From the NCBI GenBank assembly GCA_036872755.1, contig JAVHNS010000002.1:124001-188000 (forward strand): a DNA stretch of 64,000 nt. The letters run 5' to 3'. Position numbers and translations under genes: made by a program. The stretch comes from Orbilia blumenaviensis. Taxonomy: Eukaryota > Ascomycota > Orbiliomycetes > Orbiliales > Orbiliaceae. The notes below the pieces were generated by a model. It was not told the origin of the DNA. It ran no database searches and saw nothing but the letters and a program-made list of their open reading frames with translations. Shown here piece after piece: positions 38,717 to 49,322 of the stretch; the first letter of the stretch is position 1; each line of letters starts with the position of its first letter.

Positions 38717-39158
38717 ATGAAATACCACACCGTCGGATTCTACATCGCGAGCCTCGCAATTGCGCTTGTGGCGAATTGCCAATCTTTGGACCCTGCATGG
38801 GGTGTTGGTGAGTGGGGAAACTCCGATTGTACTTAACTTAATTACAGGGGTTGCAATCGAATCACTGGAAAAGTTATAGTGGACTAACTCAGGTGTTCTA
38901 CTTTCCATTGTAGGCCATTATGGAGGTGATGTTGGTCTTTGGTACCCTCGTTCCTCAACTACTACAATCCCGGGATCCAGTTCGACTAGTATAGCTAGCA
39001 GTAGCTCCAGCACTTTCAGAGCCTCAAAGAACGAAAAGGCACCTCCCTTTACTTCTACCACTAGTAGTGAAATTGAGAGCACCAGCACCACTACGAAATA
39101 CGTCACCAGAACTACTACAATAACCGTCCCAGTAACAATGTCTACACGTCCAGCATAG
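38717..39158 (+). CDS. Small secreted Ser/Thr-rich protein (111 aa)
   Basis: Two exons (38717-38807, 38914-39158; GTGAGT donor, TAG acceptor) keep the frame to a TAG. Residues 1-22 form a clear signal peptide (MKYHTVGFY, then a hydrophobic core to about ANCQ). The mature part starts with SLDPAWGVGHYGGDVGLWYP, a short Gly/Trp/Tyr-rich segment. It is followed by about 70 residues dominated by Ser and Thr (likely O-mannosylated), ending TTITVPVTMSTRPA. There is no cysteine in the mature part and no GPI-type hydrophobic tail. It could be a wall-associated or effector-like protein. Family not recognised. It has a CT-rich leader. Confidence 0.72.
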
Positions 39159-39631
39159 ATAGGGTGAAGAGGAGATATCTGGGAGGCAGATTTCTTAATA
39201 ATATCCATCGGCGTAATCGACATCTCGGAATCAATATATCGAGGGTATACACCTGCACAAGTATCCTGAGCATCTACGGTGGATATCAAAAATGAGTTGG
39301 GTTGGGGCTAGGATTTTAATTCATGTATTATATATTTTTTTTTATTTTTGTACTGTTTCTCCTACTTACCGTACCGTGGTTAAGTTTCTCTACGATTAAT
39401 AATGATACCCATCTAAAATGATATTACGATATATTCCTCTCCAACGTTTGTTCGTGAATACCGGATATCATTGTTGTATTGTCGGTTCGTCGGTTCGATT
39501 GGTCGAGAGAAGCTGGGTGTATTTGGTTTGAGGTTCCAGGGGAAGGTGTGTTTGACATTGTCACAGACCATGCCAACTTTTCCCACTACAACTTGCTCAG
39601 ACGACTGTGTCTGCATAAAGGGGAAGACACA
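39159..39631. other. Intergenic region
   Basis: AT-rich 3' flank of the secreted protein gene, then a short promoter for the aldehyde dehydrogenase. No gene seen. Confidence 0.5.
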
Positions 39632-41771
39632 ATGGCGACGACATCCAGCCTTCCACTCGAGTGGATCACGTCTCTACCAGCTTCGTACAAGGCAATTGCC
39701 TCGGTAGCGGTTGCTTTATTGTCCTTCTTGCTTCTATCTATCTGGAACTCCGAAAGCACGGACCACGAAGACTTCACGGTCCCAATTCCACCACAACTCG
39801 AGGACGGATATGTGGGAAAACAGCTCGAAAAGCCGAATATCAAGGTACGACTCGTGTAATAATTGTATCACCAAGTGTGGTAAACTAATGTTATACATTA
39901 GGCCGACAATGGCCACATTCAATGCTACTCTCCTGCCACTGGCCGCCTGTTGGAAATCCTACGACCCGCCTCTGCACACGATATTGACACCGTAATCGAG
40001 AAAGCCGCTGAAGCTCAGAAAGAGTGGGCGCGAACGACTTTCAAGCAACGTCGCAAGGTCCTCCGAACATTGATGCGATTTATCTTGAAGAACCAGGATC
40101 TTATCGCTCGTGCTGCATGTCTGGACTCCGGTAAAACGAAAGTGGACGCGTCTTTGGGCGAAATTCTGGTTACTGTTGAAAAGATCAATTGGCTCCTCAA
40201 AAGTGGCGAGGCCGCTCTGCGACCGGAAACACGAGGCGTTCCATTTTTGATGATGTACAAACGGGCCGAAGTTCGGTACGAGCCATTGGGAGTTGTTGCG
40301 GCGTGTGTCAGTTGGAAGTAAGTTATTTGTTAGCATTAAATACCTCTTCATTAGATCCCAGCTAACAGAACTAGCTATCCTGTATGAACCCGGTGTAAAG
40401 CGCCACGAAGTCTGGAGGGAAATATTGACAAGTCGTGTAGTTCCATAATCTTCTCGGACCCATCGTCAGCTCTATATTCGCTGGAAACGGAATTATCGTC
40501 AAAGGATCAGAAGCCACTGCATGGAGTAATTCGTTCTTTGTCCAAATCGTCAACCGCGCTCTTTTGGCATGTGGACACAATCCAGACCTCGTAGCTGTAA
40601 GATTTCTATCTGAAAGGTGATTTAGTATATCCACTGATCTCGATTAGGGTGTCAACTGCTGGCCCGATGTGGCAGACCATCTAACATCGCACCCTGGTAT
40701 CTCCCATATTACTTTCATCGGATCACGACCTGTCGCCAAGCTAGTTGCTAAGTCTGCCTCAAAGACTCTGCCAGCATTGTGCATAGAGTTAGGCGGCAAA
40801 GATGCTTCTATTATTCTCGATGACGTTAAAGATCTTCATAAACTAAGCTCGGTCCTTATCCGCGGCGTCTTCCAGAGCATGGGTCAAAACTGTATCGGAA
40901 TAGAACGTATCATCGCCTTGCCGAAGATCTATGATCGACTCGTTGACACTTTAGAACCACGTATCCAGGCGCTAAGAGTCGGTTCCATATTGGACAACCC
41001 TAAGGACACTGATGTTGGTGCAGTCATCTCTGGACTTGGATTCGACAGACTGGAAAGGATGATCAACGATGCTGTCAAGCAAGGAGCGAGGCTTTTGGCT
41101 GGCGGTAAAAGACTTATTCATCCAAAATACCCCCAAGGACACTATTTCTCCCCAACGCTTCTCGTCGACGTTACAATGGACATGGAAATTGCGCGCGAAG
41201 AAGTCTTCGGCCCAGTATGTTTGGTTATGAAGGCGCAGAACGTCACGCATGCGATACAGATTGCAAACTCTACTGAGTATGGCCTCGGAGGATCCGTCTT
41301 TGGAAGCAACAAAATGGAACTTAATAGGGTTGCGAACGAGATGAGATGCGGCATGGTTGCCGTAAACGATTTCGCTGTCTTCTACTTGGCTCAAATGCCC
41401 TTCGGTGGTGTCGGCGGCTCAGGTATGAGCCCTTAAACCCTCCAAACCTAGCGGGTCACTTGTATTAACTTTTTATTTTTTTTGAAGGATATGGCCGATT
41501 CATGGGTGCGGAAGGCCTTCGCTCTGTATGCAACCTGAAATCGGTATGCTACGACAAGTTCCCTGGGGTTTCGACAAGTATACCACCTCGAGTAGACTAC
41601 CCCATTAGAGATACGAACAAGGCGTGGGAATTTTGCAAAGGTTCGCGCATCACGTCAATAACACGAGATAATCTTACTAACATGGTAATTATAGGCTTGG
41701 TCGAGTTTTCTGTCGGAACAACCATAAACTCAAAGATTGCAGGACTTATGAGGTTAATTAGCAACTCGTAG
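39632..41771 (+). CDS. Membrane-anchored aldehyde dehydrogenase, MSC7-like (598 aa)
   Basis: NAD(P)-dependent aldehyde dehydrogenase superfamily, resembling yeast Msc7. Exons are 39632-39844, 39902-40317, 40375-40381 (7 nt), 40441-40596, 40648-41422, 41488-41640 and 41695-41771. A single transmembrane helix lies at about residues 18-36. The 7-nt microexon is needed to read through SWNYPFHNLLGPI, the conserved cofactor-binding segment. Without it the frame hits a stop. The catalytic general base is E311 (CIELGGKDASI) and the nucleophile is C346 (GQNCIGIERI). EEVFGPV and PFGGVGGSGYGRFMG close the domain. A C-terminal hydrophobic extension reaches residue 598. The active-site residues are intact, so the gene looks functional. 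Confidence 0.92.
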
Positions 41772-42530
41772 CGACCTTCTATTCGCAGGTGTCTATGAAT
41801 GGCTGAGGACGTGAAAGTAGAGAGCTTGCTGTATCCCGAAGCTCCACTGACCCGAACGCGTTGAGATCCGAACATCATACATGCTCAGTTCCTGTCGCCC
41901 GCGTCCCGAAGGATATAGAAACAGCTATAACGGACTTAGTATAATAACATATGAAATACCGAGACTTAATATATTAGTTGGGGCAATAAGGCCGACACTC
42001 CATTTTATTTTCCAAGGGAAGATCCATCCACCTAGTGACAAGCAGGATCGAGAGACAGGCGGAGGAAGCGGATTGGATAGGCAACATGCTCCCGATCCAC
42101 CTGTACTCAACAGCCTGCCGCTTCCGAAATATATGACCAATCACTCCAAGAAGAGGAGAGGCCATCTAAGGGGTAAATCAGTAACTCTACATTTTTTAAA
42201 AAATATATATTTATATCACTTAACATTTGATAGAAGGCATAACGGTCGCTGATTGATATGTAATGAAATGGCCTGAGGATGGCGGATTCTATACCCAACA
42301 AGAGCTATTGTGTTGGCGCACTGAGCGTGAGACCGAAGTGACAAGCCATTTCAAAGGTTCTGGTGTATACCTATATATACAAAAACCGTCAAATATATAT
42401 ATCTTCATAACTTTACCTAATTTTACGCTTGGTAGGCGTAACCAGTTTACCATGCCAGCTGCTAGATTGCTCGATTTATATATAAAGGTGAAGTTTAAAC
42501 AGCCAGCTGTTATATTATAGGTATCTCTAA
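41772..42530. other. AT-rich intergenic region
   Basis: 3' flank of the aldehyde dehydrogenase. AT-rich with ATATAT stretches. I see no gene. Confidence 0.5.
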
Positions 42531-42532
42531 TA

Positions 42533-42982
42533 TGGTGGCCAAAATGTGTCAAAACGATATATGATCTGAAACCGCGAGAAACATCTATTACAACTTTGCA
42601 AAAAATGTGTATTACAACTTAAGCAAAGCATAAGTGTGCTAATTTTCATAATTATGCTCAACCATCAGCCTGCCAGCCTGCCTGCCTAGTCAGACGCTGG
42701 AGAAAAGCCAGACGGCCACACAGCCAGACAGCTAAACAGCGAAAGGCTCAGGCTACTTCTTTTTTATTAATGGATATAACTGTAGTTAATAGTGTACGCA
42801 TGTTAAATGGCCGGCGTACATGGAATAATTATGAGTTAGTACGCTGTTTGTTTGATTGTCGTGGTAGGCTGATGGTTAAGTATAACTATGAAAAATTAGC
42901 ACAGTTATGCTTCGCTTAAGTTGTAATCTACATATTTTGCTCGGTTTAGTTTATATATTGTTTTGACACCTTTGGGTCGCCA
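42533..42982. mobile_element. MITE-like inverted-repeat element, TA target duplication
   Basis: Long imperfect terminal inverted repeats: the left arm (about 42533-42674) and the reverse complement of the right arm (about 42863-42982) share, in order, GTGTCAAAAC, ATTACAACTTAAGC, AAGCATAA, GTGCTAATTTT and ACCATCAGCCT. Outer ends are TGGTGGCC and its imperfect complement GGTCGCCA, each flanked by TA (42531-42532 and 42983-42984), as in Tc1/mariner-type insertions. The 450-bp element has no coding capacity. The centre is a GC-richer, CAGCC-rich segment. The left arm contains a partial internal duplication (TATTACAACTT twice). The arms differ by scattered, mostly C/T and G/A changes, so the copy is not new. 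Confidence 0.75.
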
Positions 42983-42984
42983 TA

Positions 42985-43279
42985 CTCTAAACAGGGTTGC
43001 TAGCACTAGTAGACAGGCGTATATACCTGGGTGCGCTGGGGAGACATATCGGAGCTCATGAAGGGGTGACTGGAGGCCAGCTGCATAACTTTATCTGATT
43101 ATCAAACTTACTTATAGGACGATTAGGAAGAAAAGGGGAAGAAGAAAAACTACACCGTTAAACACCGTTAAACACCCTTAAACACCTTCTACAAAGCTCT
43201 TTGTACAAGATAAAAATATGTGTTTCACGAAGTATGCACAAGTCAGTGTGTATCAAGTAATACTACCTGGTTTCCTAAT

Positions 43280-43315
<36 letters not shown>

Positions 43316-44574
43316 CATCAGCCGAACCAGCCTGAAGCTCTCTTGCCTGAAACTAATTTAAAACAGCGCTGTTGAGGCCCCAAGCTTAAAAGGAACAGGT
43401 TAGTTATCCTTTGAATTGAAGATATTAAGGTCATCACTGTAGATACTTATATAGCTTAGTTCATTTTTAGTCGAATTGAAGGTCTCTAATAACCAGGGCA
43501 CATGTGCTCGACTACCACTGACGGCGGAGAGAGGAAAGGGAGCTGACTTCCATTGGTAGCAGTAATAAAACAGACTCTAACATACCTACCTAATTACCCT
43601 TGACAGTACTATTTCAATGTTTATGATAAGAGCTATTAACTCGACGTCAACATTGCTCTCCTGCCAATTGCGCCTATTAAATCACTCCCCCGAAAGCGCA
43701 AGTTTGGAACACAGACTTGTACTCTTCTATAAGTTTTTGAAGTTGAGCTTTCCATTCTTGAAAACCGGCCGGCCCTGAGCACATATATACCTATCTAATG
43801 GAAGCTAATTGGGTCAATGAATAACAGAACCAGTCACCGCTAGCAGTATTTCGTAGTACTCACATGAAAATAAAACTTCAAGGACTCCAAATAACCATGG
43901 TATCACCACCTTCCGTTATGGGCGTCGGAGCGCTTAAGATATCTACCCGATGCTTGGATTAGATGATTGATTCAATTTTACATGCGCACCATATACGTGA
44001 TCCCCACAAGCTTAAGAATAATAAATACCTAGTAATAATAGTAATAATAATAAGTAGGTAGGTACCTAGGTAATTAAGGATATAAAAAGAATACCTCCTA
44101 GCTGCTGCAAAAGTACGAGATGTCAATTCAACACATAACTTGTAACTTAAAACTGGGTAGGTGCTGACCTAGGCTAGGTGCCCAGGTAGTTAACCATTGA
44201 TATTCCATCTGTCGAGTTAACTCCCTGGAAGCTTACAATATCCCTCCTCTTTTTCTTAGGAATCAACCCTAGGTGTGGAGACCCCACGTACCGGGTGAGA
44301 ACAGGTTATTAAATTTACACAGGGTTGTTAAAAGATTTAAAACAATTGTAATGAATGGGATGCATTACAAAATGCGACCAGCATATGTCACGTCGGTGGA
44401 AGTTTTTCGAATTCGCTAAGTAGCCGAGCTCCTTTGAAGCGGCCAACCGCGGCACTCAGAAGCCGCACAAGCTAGAACAAAAGTCCCCCACAATTGCCCA
44501 AGAGAAAGAATTAATCCTCCCCATCTCGAGATTCCAATTGCAACCTTCAAAGTCCCTAATATCCCGTTTTCAAA
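42985..44574. other. Gene-free region upstream of methylcitrate synthase
   Basis: Contains a tandem AAACACCGTTA/AAACACCCTTA run near 43160, a 32-T tract (43284-43315), AAT/AGT repeats near 44030 and an exact TACCTAGGTA palindrome at 44063-44072. No coding sequence was found. Confidence 0.55.
43284..43315 (+). repeat. T tract, 32 nt
   Basis: An uninterrupted run of T. It could be the reverse of a retroposed poly-A tail, but no adjacent element was recognised. Confidence 0.9.
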
Positions 44575-46313
44575 ATGTCTGTCGGTTCAAGAGCAGCCCC
44601 CACACTTAGACGCCTTGCGCGTTCGGTATGATACTTCTAGCTTAATGTGCACAAAACCGCGGAGTTGGAGTTCAAGCTGACCAGGCCATACTGTAGAACG
44701 TCTTTTCGACCGTCACCCGCCGACAACTTTCTGGCCAGCCCGACTTGAAAACCACTCTGAAAGAGGTCATTCCCGCGAAACGCGAGTTGCTCAAGAGGAT
44801 CAAGACCGAACATGGCCAGAAAAGTTTGGGAGAAGTCAAAGTCGAGAACGCAATTGGCGGCATGCGGTACGTGAACCCACGAGACGCCCTGCTACATTAC
44901 CTTAGCTTACGGTTGTTATCAGAGGAATCAAGGGCATGATCTGGGAAGGCTCCGTTTTGGACGCCAACGAGGGTATCCGGTTCCACGGAAAGACCATCAA
45001 GGAATGTCAGGAATTCCTGCCAAAGGGTACATCCGGAGAGGAGATGTTACCCGAGGCTATGTTCTGGTTTGTCTTGACCGGAAAGGTCCCGTCGACAGAG
45101 CAAGTCAGGGAGTTCAGCAAGGAATTGGCGGAGAAATCCTCCCTTCCGACCTTCGTCGAGAAGATGATGGACAACTTCCCCACCACTCTCCACCCAATGA
45201 CACAATGTAAGCCGCTCAGTTGGAAAAATAAAAATAAAATAAAAATAAAGCAATGCGAGATGCTAACCCTTCCGCGAAGTTGCCATTGCCGTCTCCGCTT
45301 TGAATCATGACTCCGTCTTCGCAAAGGCATACGAGAAGGGGCTTAACAAGGCGGACTACTGGGAGCCCACTTTCGATGATTGTATCTCACTTCTCGCGAA
45401 GCTCCCAACAATCGCTGCCAAAGTCTACCAGAACACCTATCAGGGCGGTGGTCCACTTCCAGGCGCTGTGGACCCCAAGCAGGATTGGGCTTACAACTAC
45501 GCTGCCATGCTAGGAAAGGCCGATGACATTGGTTTCGTTGATTTCTTGAGATTGTATCTTGCTTTGCATGGTGACCACGAGGGTGGAAACGTCAGCGCGC
45601 ACACCACCCACTTGGTTGGCAGCGCTCTCAGCGATGCCTTCCTCAGCTACAGCGCCGGTGTTCAGGGTCTTGCCGGACCACTGCACGGGCTGGCTGCTCA
45701 GGAAGTCCTCAGATGGATCCTTTCCATGAAGGAGAAGATTCCCGAGAACTACACTGAGAAGGATGTCACTGACTACCTCTGGAGCACACTTAAGTCCGGC
45801 CAGGTTGTTCCTGGATACGGACATGCCGTTTTGCGCAAACCAGATCCAAGGTTCGAGGCTTTGATGGACTTCGCCGACAAGAGACCAGAGATCGTCAAGG
45901 ACCCAGTCTTCCAGTTGGTTAAGAAGAACTCGGAGATCGCTCCAAATGTTCTCACTGAGCACGGAAAGACTAAGAACCCTTATCCAAATGTCGACAGTGC
46001 CTCCGGAGTGTTGATGCACCACTACGGAATTAAGGAGACTCTCTACTACACTGTTGGCTTCTCAGTTTCGCGAGGTTAGTAAACCCCCGTGTGCTTTAGG
46101 TTCATACAGGATTGATCAATTGACGCTAACATCCCTGCCTAATCTAGGTATTGGTCCATTGGCACAGCTTATCTGGGACCGTGCTTTGGGTCTTCCAATC
46201 GAGGTGAGTAGCAATTCTAACTATAATCGAATTTGTTCCAGTTCTGACTATAAACCAATAAATAGCGACCAAAGAGCTTGTCGCTCGAGGCTATCGAGAA
46301 GCTGGTTAAGTAA
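44575..46313 (+). CDS. mcsA: 2-methylcitrate synthase, mitochondrial
   Basis: Condenses propionyl-CoA with oxaloacetate to 2-methylcitrate, the first step of propionyl-CoA detoxification. It usually also has citrate synthase activity. Six exons give 467 residues: 44575-44625, 44697-44866, 44923-45206, 45280-46074, 46148-46203 and 46266-46313. The N-terminus is a presequence (to about RRQLSG, residue 30). Citrate-synthase active-site residues are present: H276 (GNVSAHTTH), H350 (VVPGYGHAVLRK) and D407 (NPYPNVD). I prefer methylcitrate over citrate synthase because of the overall sequence (for example NKADYWEPTFDDCISLLAKL and SYSAGVQGLAGPLHG), which follows the fungal McsA branch as I remember it, and because the dehydratase gene lies directly downstream. 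Confidence 0.9.
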
Positions 46314-47206
46314 ATTAAGAAGGCTGAGGACGAGGACAGGGACAGGAAGCTCCAAGAGGGGCCCCAGATGTAAATTAAAGTGTAGCTGTGTACTATCCTC
46401 TAATCTAGGTACTTATATATACATATTTATTTACGACCAAAAGTAATGGGACTCTCTATATATCCAAAGTATACCCGTATGGAAATTTCGATTCGATTGT
46501 TACAAACCAAAATGTGAATTAACATAGAGTCGGATAAACGTGCAACAGAGCACCTAAGTGTGATCAAATTATCTAAGTAACTACCCTAGGTAGATACCTA
46601 CCTAGATTAGCTCCTAAATAGTAAATACCTAGGAAAGCACTCAGATTGTACCGGGTACCTCGATATTAAAGGAGCCGGTCCCATAGCCAGGCTCCCTACC
46701 CAACCATAGTGCATTGTGGCGGCTTGGTATGTTATATCTTAATGTTAACTTCGAGTGTTGCATCCTGTGCCGACGGTAGCCACGCAAATTCCGCCAGTCC
46801 GGCCGGATCCCGTATAGCGCCCGGCACTCGGGATTCGATCCGTTCGTTTTGAATTCTGATCAGATGTTATAAAGCCTTAGACTGGCTCTCGTTCCTAAAC
46901 AGCGTGTGGGAGCGCCTCTTGAGGACTGGTTCGGCTTTCTGTTGTGCTATACTTAACTGCTACCACTTAAATACCTAATACCCCACCCCGCAGCCCCGCG
47001 TGCTTTCCCTATCCAGTCAAAGTTACCTCGGCCCAAAAACCCTAAAAAGTAAAATAAAAAAATAAAAAAAACTCAGAGGTGCGTAAGGTAAAGAAATACC
47101 AATTGGATACTTCACGCCTCCGTGAAAGTATATATCATATCTCCAGATTCAATTGCCATTAACGCGACGCTGCGCAGCCTCAGCAGTATCTGACGATATC
47201 ATAGCC
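46314..47206. other. Intergenic region between mcsA and mcdA
   Basis: 893 bp on the same strand. It has several CCTAGG/TACCTA words (46580-46640) and an A-rich segment near 47045 before the mcdA start. No gene seen. Confidence 0.55.
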
Positions 47207-49148
47207 ATGTTCGTGGGAAGACGCGCTTGTACCCGCATCTCAGGCTTCAAGTCCACTCGCTTGTACTCGACCTCTCTCGCTTCCTCCGTCCGCCGTGCCC
47301 CCGCCCTCCTCGCTCGCTCGACATTGAGAAACCCCGCCACCGCCGCTGCCGTTTCCCAGTTGCCCAGATCTTTCTCCACAAAATCCGCTCTCATGTCTGC
47401 CCCAATCCCGGCTACCTCCCACGAAGCGGACAAGGTCTTGACCGATATTGCCGACTATGTCCATAGCTATGACATCAACTCGGATCTGGCTGTGAGTTCA
47501 ATCCTTCCGAATAGTTACATCGTTACTCTCTCTTAATGCGCAGTCTGGTTAATGGTATGTGTTTTTTAGTATGACACTGCGAGATTGGTTTTCCTTGACA
47601 CCCTCGGGTGCGGTATGGAGGCCATGAACTTCAAGGAGTGCACCAAGCTCCTTGGCCCCGTTGTCGAAGGTTAGTTACAAACTGAAAAGAGAGGTCATTA
47701 AACTATGAATCGCTCTGATTTCTTCTCGTTTTATCTTAGGAACTACCGTGCCAAATGGTTGTAGGATTCCTGGAACCGACTTCCAGCTAGATCCCATCCG
47801 TGGTGCCTTCAACATCGGTACTCAAATCCGTTGGTTGGACTACAATGACTGCTGGCTCGCTGCTGAATGGGGACACCCATCTGACAATCTCGGTGGTATT
47901 CTTGCTGTCGCCGATTGGCTTTCTCGAACTTATAAGGCAGAGGGCAAGCCTGCTCTCAAGATTAAGGATGTTCTCAAGGCCATGATCCAAGCTCACGAAA
48001 TCCAGGGATGCTTGGCTCTTTTGAACAGCTACAATAAGGTCGGATTGGATCACGTCGTGCTCGTCAAGGTCGCTACCACTGCCGTTGTGTCACGCTTGCT
48101 CGGTTTAACAAGGGACCAGACTGTGGCCGCTGTCTCCCAAGCTTGGGTTGACGGCCAGAGCTTGAGGACATACAGACACTCCCCGAACACTATGAGCAGG
48201 AAGAGCTGGGCAGCCGGTGACGCATGCTCGAGAGCTGTCAACCTTGCTTTGATTGTCAAGAAGGGAGAAACCGGTATTCCAACTGTCCTCTCTGCTCCAG
48301 TCTGGGGCTTCTATGACGTCCTCTTCAAGGGCAAGGAGTTCGAATTCCAGCGCCCATACGGCACCTATGTTATGGAAAATGTGTTGTTCAAGGTCTCTTA
48401 TCCAGGTAAGATCCACTGATATCGATATTCTACAGTGTGATATATTTCATTCGCTGTGCTAAGTTTCATTTTCACCTGCAGCTGAGTTCCACTCCCAGAC
48501 CGCTGTTGAGGCCGCGAAGAAGATCTATGCCACCCTTCAGTCCATGGGCAAGTCCGCAGAGGACATCGAAAATGTTGTGATCCGAACACATGAAGCTTGT
48601 GTCCGTATCATCGACAAGCAGCACAAGCCAATGACAAACTTTGCTGACCGTGACCACTGCATCCAAGTAAGACCAACAAGTTAAATTTCCGGTTTTTTTC
48701 TCTCTCTCATTTATTAACTCTTTATCCAAAATAGTACATGGTTTCCGTCATGCTGTGCCACAACCGTCTCGAAACCACCGATTACCCAGATGAATCAGAG
48801 GCTGCCCAGTCTCCACTCGTTGAATCCCTCCGACGCCGCATCTCCTGCGTCGAAGATCCTCAGTACACTGCTGATTACCATGACCCCGCCCTCCGAACCA
48901 TCCCCAACGCCCTTACTGTCACCCTCAAGGATGGAACCGTCCTCGAGGAGGTTGCCGTCGCCGCTCCTCTCGGACATAGGACTCGACGTGAGGAAGCCAA
49001 GCCCGTCATCCTCGAGAAGTATAAGAGGCACTTGTCTCCCCATTTCCCTGAATCCCATGTCAAGTCTCTGATCGAGCTCGGAAACGACTCCGCCAAGCTG
49101 TTCGAGACCGATGTCGACACCTATGTTGATATGTACATCAAGAAATAG
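47207..49148 (+). CDS. mcdA: 2-methylcitrate dehydratase, mitochondrial (PrpD family)
   Basis: Dehydrates 2-methylcitrate to 2-methyl-cis-aconitate, the second step of the methylcitrate cycle. Five exons give 549 residues: 47207-47491, 47570-47669, 47740-48405, 48482-48666 and 48735-49148. The frame is open upstream to an ATG at 47153, but 47207 gives a cleaner mitochondrial presequence ([10 protein letters not shown] start, Arg/Ser/Ala-rich to about residue 60). Family landmarks are [57 protein letters not shown] and [13 protein letters not shown]. The length is usual for eukaryotic PrpD enzymes. It lies 893 bp downstream of mcsA in the same orientation, the two making consecutive steps. Confidence 0.93.
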
Positions 49149-49322
49149 ATTTTCATGTCCAAGTATCGTTAGAACTGATCTATATTCCTAGCGAAGATGC
49201 TTTCTTTTATAGCCAAATCAAGGTCTTTGGTGTTAAAAATATTGTAGCTACCATACTAAAAGTATTATTTTTCAGATAAACTTCCAATGTTTCGTCAATA
49301 TTTACAGAGTTTGGAACCAAAG

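Noticed and set aside
43284..43315. Retroposon tail
   Set aside because: The poly-T has no recognisable element body, target duplication or promoter box next to it. The same holds for the A tract at 58079-58109.
44575..46313. Ordinary mitochondrial citrate synthase
   Set aside because: Sequence outside the active site follows the fungal methylcitrate synthase type, and the dehydratase gene is adjacent. The two families are close, so some doubt remains.
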